NCBI RefSeq assembly: GCF_009498295.1
Contig: NZ_CP040813.1
Location: forward strand, 3,107,001-3,171,000
Reading direction: 5' to 3'
DNA length: 64,000 nucleotides
Origin: Oceanihabitans sp. IOP_32
GTDB taxonomy: Bacteria > Bacteroidota > Bacteroidia > Flavobacteriales > Flavobacteriaceae
Position 1 is the first letter of the stretch; the number at the start of each line of letters is the position of its first letter. The notes below the pieces were generated by a model. The model did no database searches, was not told where the DNA came from, and worked only from the letters and a program-made list of their open reading frames with translations. Positions 17,200 to 26,826 of the stretch are shown one piece after another. The position numbers were made by a program, and so were the translations under genes.

Positions 17200-17775
17200 T
17201 GTTAATTTAGTTTTAGAGGAATTAGTTTAAAGCTAAGTTTCATATCATAAAATTGTTGTTTTAACAAAAATATAACGTTAAACGCTTAGTAATCACAATA
17301 AAATGTTAAAAAAACTAAAGGGCTGTCAGTTTTTGTTGATAAAGAGTTTTTTAATCTTGAGATGATTGTACAACCGTTTTTAGCCATGCAGGAAAAAAAT
17401 CGGCGATTATCTGCAACCCGAGCGACAGTGAACTAGCGAAGCATATCTGCGGGAAATAAATAGCAGTACCACATAGAATTGTCATGTAAATTTCGCTGAT
17501 TTACGCAGAATAAAAACAAAGATTTGTTTTTTCGTAATGAAATAGAAGTACCATTAAATCGTTACAAATTATTAATTGATGATACTCTACAGACAATCAT
17601 TTAGAAGACGTATAATACCTAAAGAACACTTTAGAGAGCGACCATTTAAGTGGGTATTATTTCATTTGTTTTAGGGGATAACTTGAGATATTTAACACTC
17701 AATTAATTTCTTAAATTTATGGGTAAGTCATCTTTTGGTATATTTTTTGTAATTTAGAAATCAAGACGAATAGCT
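17200..17775. other. 576-bp gap, mostly unassigned
   Basis: No gene is supported. The part at about 17390-17520 contains GCGATTATCTGCAACCCGAG, TATCTGCGGGAAATAA and TTTCGCTGATTTACGCAGA. From memory these resemble remnants of dispersed flavobacterial repeats, but there is no second copy here. An 8-bp inverted pair (ATAATACC at 17612-17619, GGTATTAT at 17653-17660) with an enclosed small hairpin precedes the gene at 17776 and could be a regulatory structure; this is weak. Confidence 0.3.
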
Positions 17776-18057
17776 ATGAATTTAGAAAATTTAAGTAAAA
17801 AGAAGAAGCTTGTATTAAGTGTAATATTTGATATCGTTGGTATGCTTACAGTAATAGATATTATTTGGGCACCTGCTTCGGGGTATTTAATGAGTAGAAT
17901 GTATAAAGGAACCCGGGGCAAAGTAGCTGGATTGGTATCTTTTATTGAAGAGGCCATACCTGGTTTGGATATTATTCCAACCTTTACTATAATGTGGCTG
18001 TTAACGTACGTTTTTCAGAAAGATCAAGCAACTGTAACAATAAAAACTGAACAATAA
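17776..18057 (+). CDS. Small conserved membrane protein of unknown function
   Basis: The 93-residue protein has a basic N-terminus (LSKKKKL), a hydrophobic stretch with VIFDIVGMLTVIDIIWAPAS, a GYLMSRMYKG turn, and a second hydrophobic helix after FIEEAIPGLDIIPTFTIMWL. The D-I-I-W-A-P-A-S and P-G-L-D-I-I-P motifs suggest two re-entrant or transmembrane helices facing each other. I recognise the pattern from hypothetical proteins of flavobacteria, but no function is known. It is a single gene, ending ahead of a bidirectional terminator. Confidence 0.7.
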   Translation: MNLENLSKKKKLVLSVIFDIVGMLTVIDIIWAPASGYLMSRMYKGTRGKVAGLVSFIEEAIPGLDIIPTFTIMWLLTYVFQKDQATVTIKTEQ

Positions 18058-18170
18058 AGCACGTTTGGCTAAAAGGTGAATAATTGATTTTAAACTTTAA
18101 AACTAAAGCATGATTATAATTCCTTTACCCATGTTTTAAAAAGGGATTAAAAATTATTTAAAAACGAAAT

Positions 18171-18216
18171 AAAAGGCCTTTCCCATCCATATCAAAGGAA
18201 TGGAAAGGCTTTTTTA
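18171..18216. terminator. Bidirectional terminator between convergent genes
   Basis: The arms CCTTTCC..CATCC and GGAATGGAAAGG pair with few mismatches. There is a T run after the hairpin on the plus strand and an A run before it. It serves the small membrane protein gene and the TonB-dependent receptor gene, which converge here. Confidence 0.8.
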
Positions 18217-18220
18217 TGGG

Positions 18221-20491
18221 TTATAACTTGTAAACAAATCCTAAATTAATGGTTCTTCCCATATTAAAAATACCATCAGATTTTAAACGTGATAAATGGT
18301 TTATATAGGTTTCGTCGGTTAGGTTATTTCCAGAAATACTAAGTTCTAATTCCTTTTTAAATACCGAAAGAGTTCCCCCTAATCCAGCACTTAAAAGGTT
18401 GTAATCACTCGACTTGGTTTCAAAATCACTCACATTATTTTGTTTAAATGTAGTTTTCAGCTTGATAAAAGCATAGCCTTTTTTTACCCAGTTATTTTCA
18501 AACTCAACTCTAACTGTATTGCTTAAAGAATTTGCAGGAATAAGCGGTAAATAAGAGTCGTTTTGAAGCTTTCCTGTAACAGTTTCAAAACTCGATTCGA
18601 AATGTAACCAATGTATGGGGTGCGGGTGGAAGTGCAATCCGAACTCGCCTCCATAAAGCTCAGCATCATCTTGTAGGTATAGGTAAACCGGTGTATCACC
18701 AATTAGGTTACCGGTAGGAGAAAGGAAAATATAGTTGTTAATACTATTATAAAAGCCATTTGCGAATATTTCAACATGTTCATTTCTATATTCTAAAGCT
18801 AAATCTGTTTGAAAATTCTGTTCGCTTTTTAAGTTGATATTTCCTATTTCGTAGCGATTTGTACCTGAATGTCCACCATTTGATGCCAATTCAGACAAGT
18901 TTGGAGCTCTAAAACCAGTAGCAAAATTAAGTCTTGCAGTGATATTTTTTGTCAGGTCAGTTTTGATGCCTAACGCTCCATTAAAACTATTAAAGTTTTT
19001 TTCGATTCCAGAGGCGATATTCACGCTTCTGTTATCGAAACGGGCTCCAAATTGAAAAGCAATCGCGTTAAAGTGAATATGAGATGTGGCCAATACCCCA
19101 ATGTCGTTAGTGGTGGCATCTGGAATTAACAGTTCTTCGCCATAGTTCGCGTTGGTTTGATTCATTCCTTGAACCCCAACAATGGTTTCAAATTTACCCC
19201 ATTTTGGGAAATGGTACTTTAAATCGTAATTAAAGGTTTTTAACTTCATATGAAGTGCCGCTTCTAATTCGTCATGCTCCTCATGGGCTTCATGCTCGTC
19301 GTGCAGATCGTGCTCGGCATGATCTTCGTGAGCATCGTGATCTTCGTGATGGTGGTGATCTTCGTGATGGTGATGATCTTCAAATTCTTTTCTGTCGTTA
19401 TAAATATAACCCAGAGACACATCTAACTTTGAATTGCCGAAAAACAAGGTCGATTTAGAGCTAAACACGTGGTTTGTAAGGTTTTGATAAGGCAGTAGTG
19501 GGGTTCTGTTCAAAGTTTGCTCTCCAAGTTCTCCCGGGATACCTAATTTAGAATTATTTACATTATACCTCAATACAGTCTTGAAACCTTGATTCTGATA
19601 GCCTAAACCAGCTTTAAAATCCTGTTCTCTAAAACGGGTATTGGTTACACGATAATCTTTGGTGTTATAATCTGAGTGTTCGGTAAGACTTCCTCTAAAT
19701 AAAAATTTAAAATTATTTTCTGAAGATTTATAACCAGCATTCGTATTATAACCTCTTGTACTGCTAAAATAATTGGCTCCAAAATCTCCTGAAGCTGAAT
19801 TTATATTCGCGAATTTTTCAGGATTAATGTAGAGTACGCCACCCAAAGCATCACTGCCATAAAGAAGTGAGGCTGGGCCTTTTATGACTTCAACGCTTTC
19901 AATACCAGAATCGCTAAGACCTAAACCGTGCTCTGCACCGTATTGCTGATTTTCTAAACGTACGCCTTGAGTGTAAACCAAAACACGGTTAGAACTAAGG
20001 CCTCTTATTACCGGTTTGCCTATGCCTAAGCCTGTAGTTACGCTTTCTACACCGGCAATATTGGTTATACCATCGGCTAAGGTCATCGCGCCTTTGGCTT
20101 TTAATTGTGCGATATTTTTGTGTTCTACTTTCATCACATTATCACCCTGTAGTTTATGGAATGGTGTAGAAATAATAATGCTTTCCATTTCGATAGCCGA
20201 TGGCTTTAATTGAATATTTAGCGGACTGCTTAATGGTGTGCTAACATCTATCGATTTGGTTTCGTAACCCAGGAGCGAAAACACAAGAGTATGTCTTCCA
20301 GTGGGTAAATTATTTATTTTAAAAAATCCAGAATCGTCTGTATTGGTTCCTTTTTCTAAATTAGGAATATAAACATTTACATAAGTTAATTCTGAATTTG
20401 TATCGGCTTCGGTTACAGTGCCTTCTATTGAGTTTTGTGCATATAAATTTGATATTGCTAAGACTAGCAACATGCTAAAAAATGATTTCAT
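18221..20491 (-). CDS. TonB-dependent receptor with His-rich loop, probable zinc uptake
   Basis: The 756-residue outer-membrane receptor has a signal peptide (SNLYAQ), a carboxypeptidase-regulatory-like domain (about 22-100), a plug domain (about 115-230) with GLGIGKPVIRGLSSNRV and VEVIKGPASLLYGSDALGG, and a 22-strand type barrel ending NLGFVYKL. One extracellular loop (about residues 371-412) holds 16 histidines in runs such as HHHHEDHHHHEDHD with many Asp/Glu, comparable to the His-rich loop of the zinc receptor ZnuD. This supports a metal substrate, most likely zinc. The 110-residue protein upstream, with its own HxH motifs, fits the same role. No Zur site could be identified. Confidence 0.85.
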   Translation of the reverse strand: MKSFFSMLLVLAISNLYAQNSIEGTVTEADTNSELTYVNVYIPNLEKGTNTDDSGFFKINNLPTGRHTLVFSLLGYETKSIDVSTPLSSPLNIQLKPSAIEMESIIISTPFHKLQGDNVMKVEHKNIAQLKAKGAMTLADGITNIAGVESVTTGLGIGKPVIRGLSSNRVLVYTQGVRLENQQYGAEHGLGLSDSGIESVEVIKGPASLLYGSDALGGVLYINPEKFANINSASGDFGANYFSSTRGYNTNAGYKSSENNFKFLFRGSLTEHSDYNTKDYRVTNTRFREQDFKAGLGYQNQGFKTVLRYNVNNSKLGIPGELGEQTLNRTPLLPYQNLTNHVFSSKSTLFFGNSKLDVSLGYIYNDRKEFEDHHHHEDHHHHEDHDAHEDHAEHDLHDEHEAHEEHDELEAALHMKLKTFNYDLKYHFPKWGKFETIVGVQGMNQTNANYGEELLIPDATTNDIGVLATSHIHFNAIAFQFGARFDNRSVNIASGIEKNFNSFNGALGIKTDLTKNITARLNFATGFRAPNLSELASNGGHSGTNRYEIGNINLKSEQNFQTDLALEYRNEHVEIFANGFYNSINNYIFLSPTGNLIGDTPVYLYLQDDAELYGGEFGLHFHPHPIHWLHFESSFETVTGKLQNDSYLPLIPANSLSNTVRVEFENNWVKKGYAFIKLKTTFKQNNVSDFETKSSDYNLLSAGLGGTLSVFKKELELSISGNNLTDETYINHLSRLKSDGIFNMGRTINLGFVYKL

Positions 20492-20555
20492 GAATGTGGT
20501 TTTAATTTAATAATTATTTCGGCTGAAAACTGGTTCTCAGCAGTTGTATGTATTA

Positions 20556-20888
20556 TTAAATTAGGCTGGGCGGACCGCGAAGTGAGGTCTGCAAGTCTTG
20601 GTATTCGCTTAAAAAGACATATTTAGAAACTGTGTATGCCCACTCAGTTTGTTCAATAAATAGATTAGTAGCGAATAGGGAATAGGTAAAATTCTTATTG
20701 ACTTTAAACTTAAAGAATTCACAATCTAAGTCTACAATATGGATATGTGTGGTTTCGTAATCATTACAAACTTGGTGTGAATGATGCGTAAATATATGTG
20801 CAAATTTCACAGCTGTGGGTACTAAAAATAGCACCGCCACCACTAGTGTAATTATTTTAAAACCAAAATGTTTTTTAAAGCTATGCAC
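20556..20888 (-). CDS. Small membrane-anchored protein linked to the metal TonB receptor
   Basis: The 110-residue protein starts with GTG in a one-base TAGTG overlap with the preceding gene; no other start fits. After a membrane helix (IITLVVAVLFLVPTAVKFA) it has HIFTHHSHQVC and THIHIVDLDCEFFKF, a His/Cys-rich pattern, and ends DLQTSLRGPPSLI. Small proteins with this HxH...DCxFCxF pattern and a C-terminal RGPP/RAPP motif often sit next to TonB metal receptors in Bacteroidetes. It probably binds a metal at the periplasmic face of the membrane. The function is not established. Confidence 0.7.
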   Translation of the reverse strand: MHSFKKHFGFKIITLVVAVLFLVPTAVKFAHIFTHHSHQVCNDYETTHIHIVDLDCEFFKFKVNKNFTYSLFATNLFIEQTEWAYTVSKYVFLSEYQDLQTSLRGPPSLI

Positions 20889-21379
20889 TAATCTAAAAAC
20901 CGTTTAAGTCCAATTCTATTTAGCATTTTCTTTTCAAAAGCTAAAAAAAACTTGGATTGCCCAAAGAGCCATCCTATTGCAAGGAGTAATATTTGATAAA
21001 AAATGAAACCGACTAAAATAAATAAAATCCAATACATAAAAATTGGAAAATTCTCTTTAGTAATTCCTATAAATGATATTAATGGTCTACTTATAAATAA
21101 TGATGAAGAGCCTGTTAAAGCAAACACCAAAAATATACTAATCATTTCCCATTTATATTTCACTTTCCATTTATTTTCTAATTTACCAAAAATAAATAGA
21201 ATTACTTTTAAAAGTATAAAAAAGACAATAATACTAGTAATCACAATGCCTTTTGCCTCTTTTAAAAATAGATGCCCTATAATATACGATGAGTAGCCTA
21301 AAGCTATAACTCCTAAAAAGGGTAGGAAAAGCTGCCAATTATGCTTTATTTCCCAGTAATCTTTAAACTTTTTCACCAT
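20888..21379 (-). CDS. Four-helix membrane protein, DUF6787-like
   Basis: The 163-residue protein has four predicted membrane helices (about 17-35, 43-64, 79-102, 113-137). The segment WEMISIFLVFALTGSSSLFI follows a KWKVKY linker, and it ends with FEKKMLNRIGLKRFLD. The 'WEMI..VFALTGSSS' signature is what I recall for the DUF6787 family of Bacteroidetes; function unknown. It directly overlaps the metal-linked small protein, suggesting one operon with the TonB receptor, although homologues also occur elsewhere. Confidence 0.65.
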   Translation of the reverse strand: MVKKFKDYWEIKHNWQLFLPFLGVIALGYSSYIIGHLFLKEAKGIVITSIIVFFILLKVILFIFGKLENKWKVKYKWEMISIFLVFALTGSSSLFISRPLISFIGITKENFPIFMYWILFILVGFIFYQILLLAIGWLFGQSKFFLAFEKKMLNRIGLKRFLD

Positions 21380-21411
21380 AAAAATTTGAATGCAAAAATA
21401 GTTAAAGTGTT

Positions 21412-21861
21412 TTAAATTCTGGGTGTAAAATGTGTTAATTGTTGTTTGTATGTTAATTGAAAGTAGATAAAATAATTATATAATTTATAGTTAACATCGT
21501 AGCCATAATCAATTTCTGGTTGGTAATCAATTTGCATCTCGTATAGGCCAGGGTCATAGCGTTGAGGCTGCATTACTCTTTGATTCCAAGCTATTACATA
21601 TTGACGGTTTCTGGTTTCTAAAAAATGTTGAGAATAATAACCTTTTGGTTTTGCTCTACTGGCTAACCAAAAATTAAATCCGGGCTCGATAATTATAATT
21701 TCATATTCAAGTTTATCATTGGCGATAGTAACGGTATCATTGTTAATAAGGGCTTGTTCCTTTTCTGCTTGAGCGCTTTGCGATGTTATGGGTTTAGTCG
21801 TGTTGCAACTTGCGACCAAAATGCAGATAGTGATATAAAATAATGTTTGTAGTGTTTTCAT
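21412..21861 (-). CDS. DUF6146 family lipoprotein
   Basis: The 149-residue protein has a lipoprotein signal peptide ending ILVASC (Cys19), a short linker, then EYEIIIIEPGFNFWLASRAK, YSQHFLETRNRQYVIAWNQR and a C-terminal YDVNYKLYNYFIYFQLTY. These motifs match the flavobacterial DUF6146 family, whose function is unknown. It ends 32 bp upstream of the next minus-strand gene, so it is likely first in the operon running down to the His-rich TonB receptor, or monocistronic with read-through. Confidence 0.75.
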   Translation of the reverse strand: MKTLQTLFYITICILVASCNTTKPITSQSAQAEKEQALINNDTVTIANDKLEYEIIIIEPGFNFWLASRAKPKGYYSQHFLETRNRQYVIAWNQRVMQPQRYDPGLYEMQIDYQPEIDYGYDVNYKLYNYFIYFQLTYKQQLTHFTPRI

Positions 21862-22011
21862 GAGCGTACTTTTTTTGAGGAAATCCGTTTATCGTTTTTA
21901 GTATTTATCAAGTCGACGTTTAAAACGAAAACTTTCAATTAAATAGTTATTCCTTAATATTGTAAAGTTACAAAAATAATATCCTAAAGACTTGTTTTTT
22001 AGGTGGTTTAA

Positions 22012-22045
22012 CAAAAAAAAACACCATGTTATTAACATGATGTTT
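22012..22045 (-). terminator. Terminator of the DUF937 gene
   Basis: On the minus strand CATCATGTT and AACATGGTG form a 9-bp stem with one mismatch and a 3-nt loop, followed by a run of T (plus-strand A9). It lies 28 bp after the stop codon. Confidence 0.8.
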
Positions 22046-22072
22046 TATGGTATTCTGTAACTCTTTCAAATA

Positions 22073-22711
22073 TTATTTACCACCAAAAAGACCGCCCAGC
22101 AAACCTCCAAGGCCACCTTTTTTCTTAGCGTCTCCTAGTACCATTCCAGCAACATCATCTATAACACTACCATCACCATCGGCATCTAATATTTTTTCTA
22201 AGAAACTCTGTTCTTGTTTAGCATCGTTGCCACCAAGCAAGCCACCCAGTAGATTGCTTAAATCGTTTGGGGTACTAACATTATTTTGTCGAGATTGTTG
22301 GCCTAAAACGCCCATTAAAATAGGAGTGGCTACTTTAAGAATTTGGGCCACAGAATTTGTGTCTAACCCAGATTTTTCACCAATAATTTTTTCGACACCT
22401 TGTTTTTTATTACCAAGTACATGGTTTAAAATTTTATCACCATCGTTTTTAATAGTTTCATCAACGCCACCACTAAAAAGATCTCCTAGGTTATCTAAAA
22501 TGCTTCCATCGTGTTTAGTCATTAAAGCACCCATTAGGCCTTGTGCGCCTTCGGGTGTTGATGTATTGCGTTCCATGGCTTTCATTAAAACTGGTAAGGC
22601 CATGGTGAGAACGCTAGTTGTTCTTGTGGTATCATGGCCTGTTGTACTAGAAATACCATTAATAATATTTTTTCCTAAGTCGCTGTTTAATAAGTCTAAA
22701 ATTCCTGACAT
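22073..22711 (-). CDS. DUF937 (YidB-like) domain protein
   Basis: The start is the ATG at 22711, giving 212 residues; the longer open frame would run back into the upstream terminator hairpin. The protein has MSGILDLLNSDLGKNIINGI, then MALPVLMKAMERN and ATPILMGVLGQQSRQ helical repeats typical of DUF937. An EF-hand-like DADGDGSVIDDVAGMVLG follows, and it ends with a glycine-rich GGLGGLLGGLFGGK tail. DUF937 proteins are soluble and poorly understood. The calcium-loop-like segment is inferred only from its spacing of acidic residues. It is transcribed on its own after the serA terminator. Confidence 0.8.
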   Translation of the reverse strand: MSGILDLLNSDLGKNIINGISSTTGHDTTRTTSVLTMALPVLMKAMERNTSTPEGAQGLMGALMTKHDGSILDNLGDLFSGGVDETIKNDGDKILNHVLGNKKQGVEKIIGEKSGLDTNSVAQILKVATPILMGVLGQQSRQNNVSTPNDLSNLLGGLLGGNDAKQEQSFLEKILDADGDGSVIDDVAGMVLGDAKKKGGLGGLLGGLFGGK

Positions 22712-22746
22712 GTTTTGTTTTTTTTTATAATACGAATACAATGTAC

Positions 22747-22774
22747 AAAAAAGTCCTAACATAGCGTTAGGACT
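22747..22774 (-). terminator. Terminator of serA
   Basis: A perfect 9-bp stem (AGTCCTAAC 22752-22760 with GTTAGGACT 22766-22774) has a 5-nt loop and, on the minus strand, is followed by six T, 33 bp after serA's stop. It separates serA from the DUF937 gene. Confidence 0.88.
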
Positions 22775-22806
22775 CATATATACGAAATCTAGACTGAAAT
22801 ATAATT

Positions 22807-23757
22807 TTATTTTAGAATATTAATAATTTGAGATGCCAATTCTACTCCAATTCTATCTTGTGCTTCGTTAGTTGCTGCACCAATATGAGGTGTTAAGGAT
22901 AATGCCGAGTTCATTAATAATTGAATCTCTGGTTGCGGTTCTTTTTCAAAAACATCTAAGGCTGCTCTAGCCACTTTCCCACTTTCAATTGCTTTTACTA
23001 AAGCGACTTCATTAATTACACCACCACGCGCAGCATTAACTAGAATAACACCATCTTTCATGGTACTAAATTCTTTTTCGTCAATTACATATTCGTTTTG
23101 ATAAGGGACATGTAAGCTTATAAAATCAGATTGTTTTAAAACAGCTTCTTTAGAGATGGTTTCAATTTCAAAGTCTAAGCTTTGTCCGTCGAAAAACTCT
23201 AATTTTAAATTGGCTTTTTCTAAATAGGGGTCGAAAGCGACCACTTTCATGCCGGCACCAATGGCAACTTTTGCAGTAGCTTGGCCAATACGACCAAATC
23301 CTAAAACACCTAAAGTTTTACCTTTTAATTCGGTGCCTTTAGCGTATGCCTTTTTTAAGGCTTTAAAATTACTATCGCCTTCTAAAGGCATATCTCTGTT
23401 GGCATTGTGCAAAAAACGAGATAAGCCGTAAAGGTGACCAAATACTAATTCGGCCACAGAATGCGAAGATGCCGCAGGCGTATTTATAACTTTTATGCCT
23501 TTTTCACGCGCATATTCAACATCAATGTTATCCATACCTACGCCACCACGTCCAATAATTTTTATATTCGGACAAGCATCAATCAAGTTTTTGCGTACTT
23601 GAGTTGCGCTACGTACTAGTAAAACACTTATGTCGTTTTTATTAATGTAATTTTCTAATTGCTCTTGTGCTACGGTTGTGGTAATAACTTCAAATCCACT
23701 CTTTTCAAGAGTATCAATGCCGCTTTGCGAAATACCATCATTTGCTAATATTTTCAT
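22807..23757 (-). CDS. serA: D-3-phosphoglycerate dehydrogenase
   Basis: The 316-residue D-2-hydroxyacid dehydrogenase has the NAD-binding motif LGFGRIGQATAKVA near residue 150, ARGGVINEVAL with the catalytic Arg region around 240, and a C-terminal SLTPHIGAATNEAQ with the catalytic His. It lacks the C-terminal ACT domain, so it is the short form and would not be serine-feedback-regulated through that domain. It oxidises 3-phosphoglycerate to 3-phosphohydroxypyruvate, the first step of serine synthesis. The neighbouring serC upstream on the same strand makes the assignment firm. Confidence 0.92.
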   Translation of the reverse strand: MKILANDGISQSGIDTLEKSGFEVITTTVAQEQLENYINKNDISVLLVRSATQVRKNLIDACPNIKIIGRGGVGMDNIDVEYAREKGIKVINTPAASSHSVAELVFGHLYGLSRFLHNANRDMPLEGDSNFKALKKAYAKGTELKGKTLGVLGFGRIGQATAKVAIGAGMKVVAFDPYLEKANLKLEFFDGQSLDFEIETISKEAVLKQSDFISLHVPYQNEYVIDEKEFSTMKDGVILVNAARGGVINEVALVKAIESGKVARAALDVFEKEPQPEIQLLMNSALSLTPHIGAATNEAQDRIGVELASQIINILK

Positions 23758-23843
23758 TTTTTCGTTTTTCAGTTAACAGTCAAAAATTTTGAGAACATTT
23801 CGAGAACGTTTCATTTTTCAACTTTAATTAAATTTTATTTGTT

Positions 23844-23910
23844 GTCATTGCGAGGAAGCATGACGTGGCAATCTTTTGATGAGATTCCTTCACTTCGTTC
23901 GGAATGACGA
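23844..23910. repeat. REP-like dispersed repeat between serC and serA
   Basis: The segment begins GTCATTGCGAGG and ends CACTTCGTTCGGAATGACGA, with a GCATGACGTGGCAATC part in between. These are words of two REP-like palindromic repeats common in Bacteroidetes and some other bacteria (from memory), so this looks like a composite or decayed unit. It lies in the 161-bp gap between serC and serA and may stabilise or separate the transcripts. Confidence 0.6.
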
Positions 23911-23918
23911 TTAATTAT

Positions 23919-24983
23919 TTAAGCTTTACTCTCTAGTTCGCTCATTATCTCGACCAAAGCCTTTACGCTATCTAATGGCATGGCGTTATACATTGAGGCT
24001 CTGTAGCCACCAACGCTTCTATGTCCGTTTAAACCATTAATACCGCCTTCTTTTAGCATGGTTTCGAAGGTTTCTTTGAGGTTATCGTTCTCTAAAGTAA
24101 ATGTGGCATTCATGAGAGAGCGATCTTCTTTAGCCGCAAAACCTTTAAATAATGGGTTTAAATCAATTTCAGAATACATGAGGCTGGCTTTCTTTTCATT
24201 TTCCTTTTCGATCGCTTTAATGCCACCAAGTTGTTTTAACCACTCTAATGTTAGCATAGAAGTGTACACTGCAAACACAGGTGGTGTATTAAACATACTA
24301 CCTTTATCAATGTGCATTTTATAATTCATCATTGATGGAATTTTACGCGATACTTTACCTAGAATATCTTCTTTTACAACGACTAGTGTCGTTCCTGCTG
24401 GACCTAGGTTTTTTTGAGCACCAGCATATATTAAATCAAACTGGCTGTAATCGATGCTTCGTGAAAAGATATCACTACTCATGTCGCAAACCAAAGGGAT
24501 GTCGCATTTAGGGAAAGATTTCATCTGTGTTCCAAAAATGGTATTGTTTGATGTAACATGAAGATAGTCGTAATTAGAGGGCACATCATAAGCCTTGGGG
24601 ATGTAATTGTAATTTGCACTTTTAGACGAGGCCACTTCGTAAATATCGTCGTAAATAGCTGCTTCTTTGATGGCCTTGTCTGCCCAAGTCCCCGTATTGA
24701 GATAACCTGCTCTTTTTTCTAAAAGGTTTAGTGCCACCATTAAAAACTGTGTGCTTGCTCCTCCCTGTAAAAACAATGCTTTATAACCTTTGCCTTCTAA
24801 ACCAAGTAGCTCTAGAGCTAATGCTCGAGCGTTTTCCATAATATCTACAAAATCTTTACTTCTGTGCGATATTTCTATTAGCGATAAGCCACTATTATTA
24901 TAATCTACTACGGCCTGTGAGGCTTTTAACAAAACCTCTTGTGGTAAAATACTTGGTCCTGCGCTAAAGTTGTGTTTTTTCAT
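23919..24983 (-). CDS. serC: Phosphoserine aminotransferase
   Basis: The 354-residue class V aminotransferase begins KKHNFSAGPSILPQEVL, has the LFLQGGASTQF cofactor-binding segment and the pyridoxal-phosphate lysine in YAGAQKNLGPAGTT, and ends HRSVGGYRASMYNAMP, all diagnostic of SerC. It converts 3-phosphohydroxypyruvate to phosphoserine using glutamate, and also serves pyridoxine synthesis. It is upstream of serA on the same strand and probably forms an operon with it, interrupted by a REP-like element. Confidence 0.95.
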   Translation of the reverse strand: MKKHNFSAGPSILPQEVLLKASQAVVDYNNSGLSLIEISHRSKDFVDIMENARALALELLGLEGKGYKALFLQGGASTQFLMVALNLLEKRAGYLNTGTWADKAIKEAAIYDDIYEVASSKSANYNYIPKAYDVPSNYDYLHVTSNNTIFGTQMKSFPKCDIPLVCDMSSDIFSRSIDYSQFDLIYAGAQKNLGPAGTTLVVVKEDILGKVSRKIPSMMNYKMHIDKGSMFNTPPVFAVYTSMLTLEWLKQLGGIKAIEKENEKKASLMYSEIDLNPLFKGFAAKEDRSLMNATFTLENDNLKETFETMLKEGGINGLNGHRSVGGYRASMYNAMPLDSVKALVEIMSELESKA

Positions 24984-25099
24984 TCCCTATTGTTTTTTTG
25001 TTTCCACGAAAGTGAAAAGTCTAGTTTTGGTTATAGTTACTAGGTGCAAAGGTGCTAATTTAAGTAGAAAATAGTGTTATTAAAATCCTAATTTTTAAA

Positions 25100-26587
<1,488 letters not shown>

Positions 26588-26610
26588 TTTCATTAAAAAA
26601 AGATAGATTA

Positions 26611-26642
26611 AAAAATCCCAAGTGTTCGCTTGGGATTTTTTA
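26611..26642 (+). terminator. Terminator of the ferredoxin gene
   Basis: A perfect 12-bp stem (AAAAATCCCAAG/CTTGGGATTTTT) with loop TGTTCG ends in a T run. It lies 24 bp after the stop codon. Confidence 0.9.
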
Positions 26643-26826
26643 TTGGTGGCTTTTATTTCGTTTTAAAACACGCTATTTTTTATACCGAGCCTGCCCTTAG
26701 ATCGGTTGTTTTTATGATTCAAATTGTTTTCGACGCCATTTTTAAGGTGCTTCGTTTAGAGCTGATGCCCTAGTATTTGGTAAATAGAAATAAAAGAGCA
26801 AAGTGTAAGCATTAGTCAGCCACTAT

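Noticed and set aside
19255-19458. Open frame on the plus strand rich in Arg, His and Asp
   Set aside because: It is antisense to the His-rich loop of the TonB receptor; its composition is a by-product of the repetitive His/Asp codons.
22047-22730. Plus-strand 227-codon frame rich in Pro and Ser
   Set aside because: It is antisense to the DUF937 gene, which has clear domain motifs; the frame results from Gly-rich codons on the other strand.
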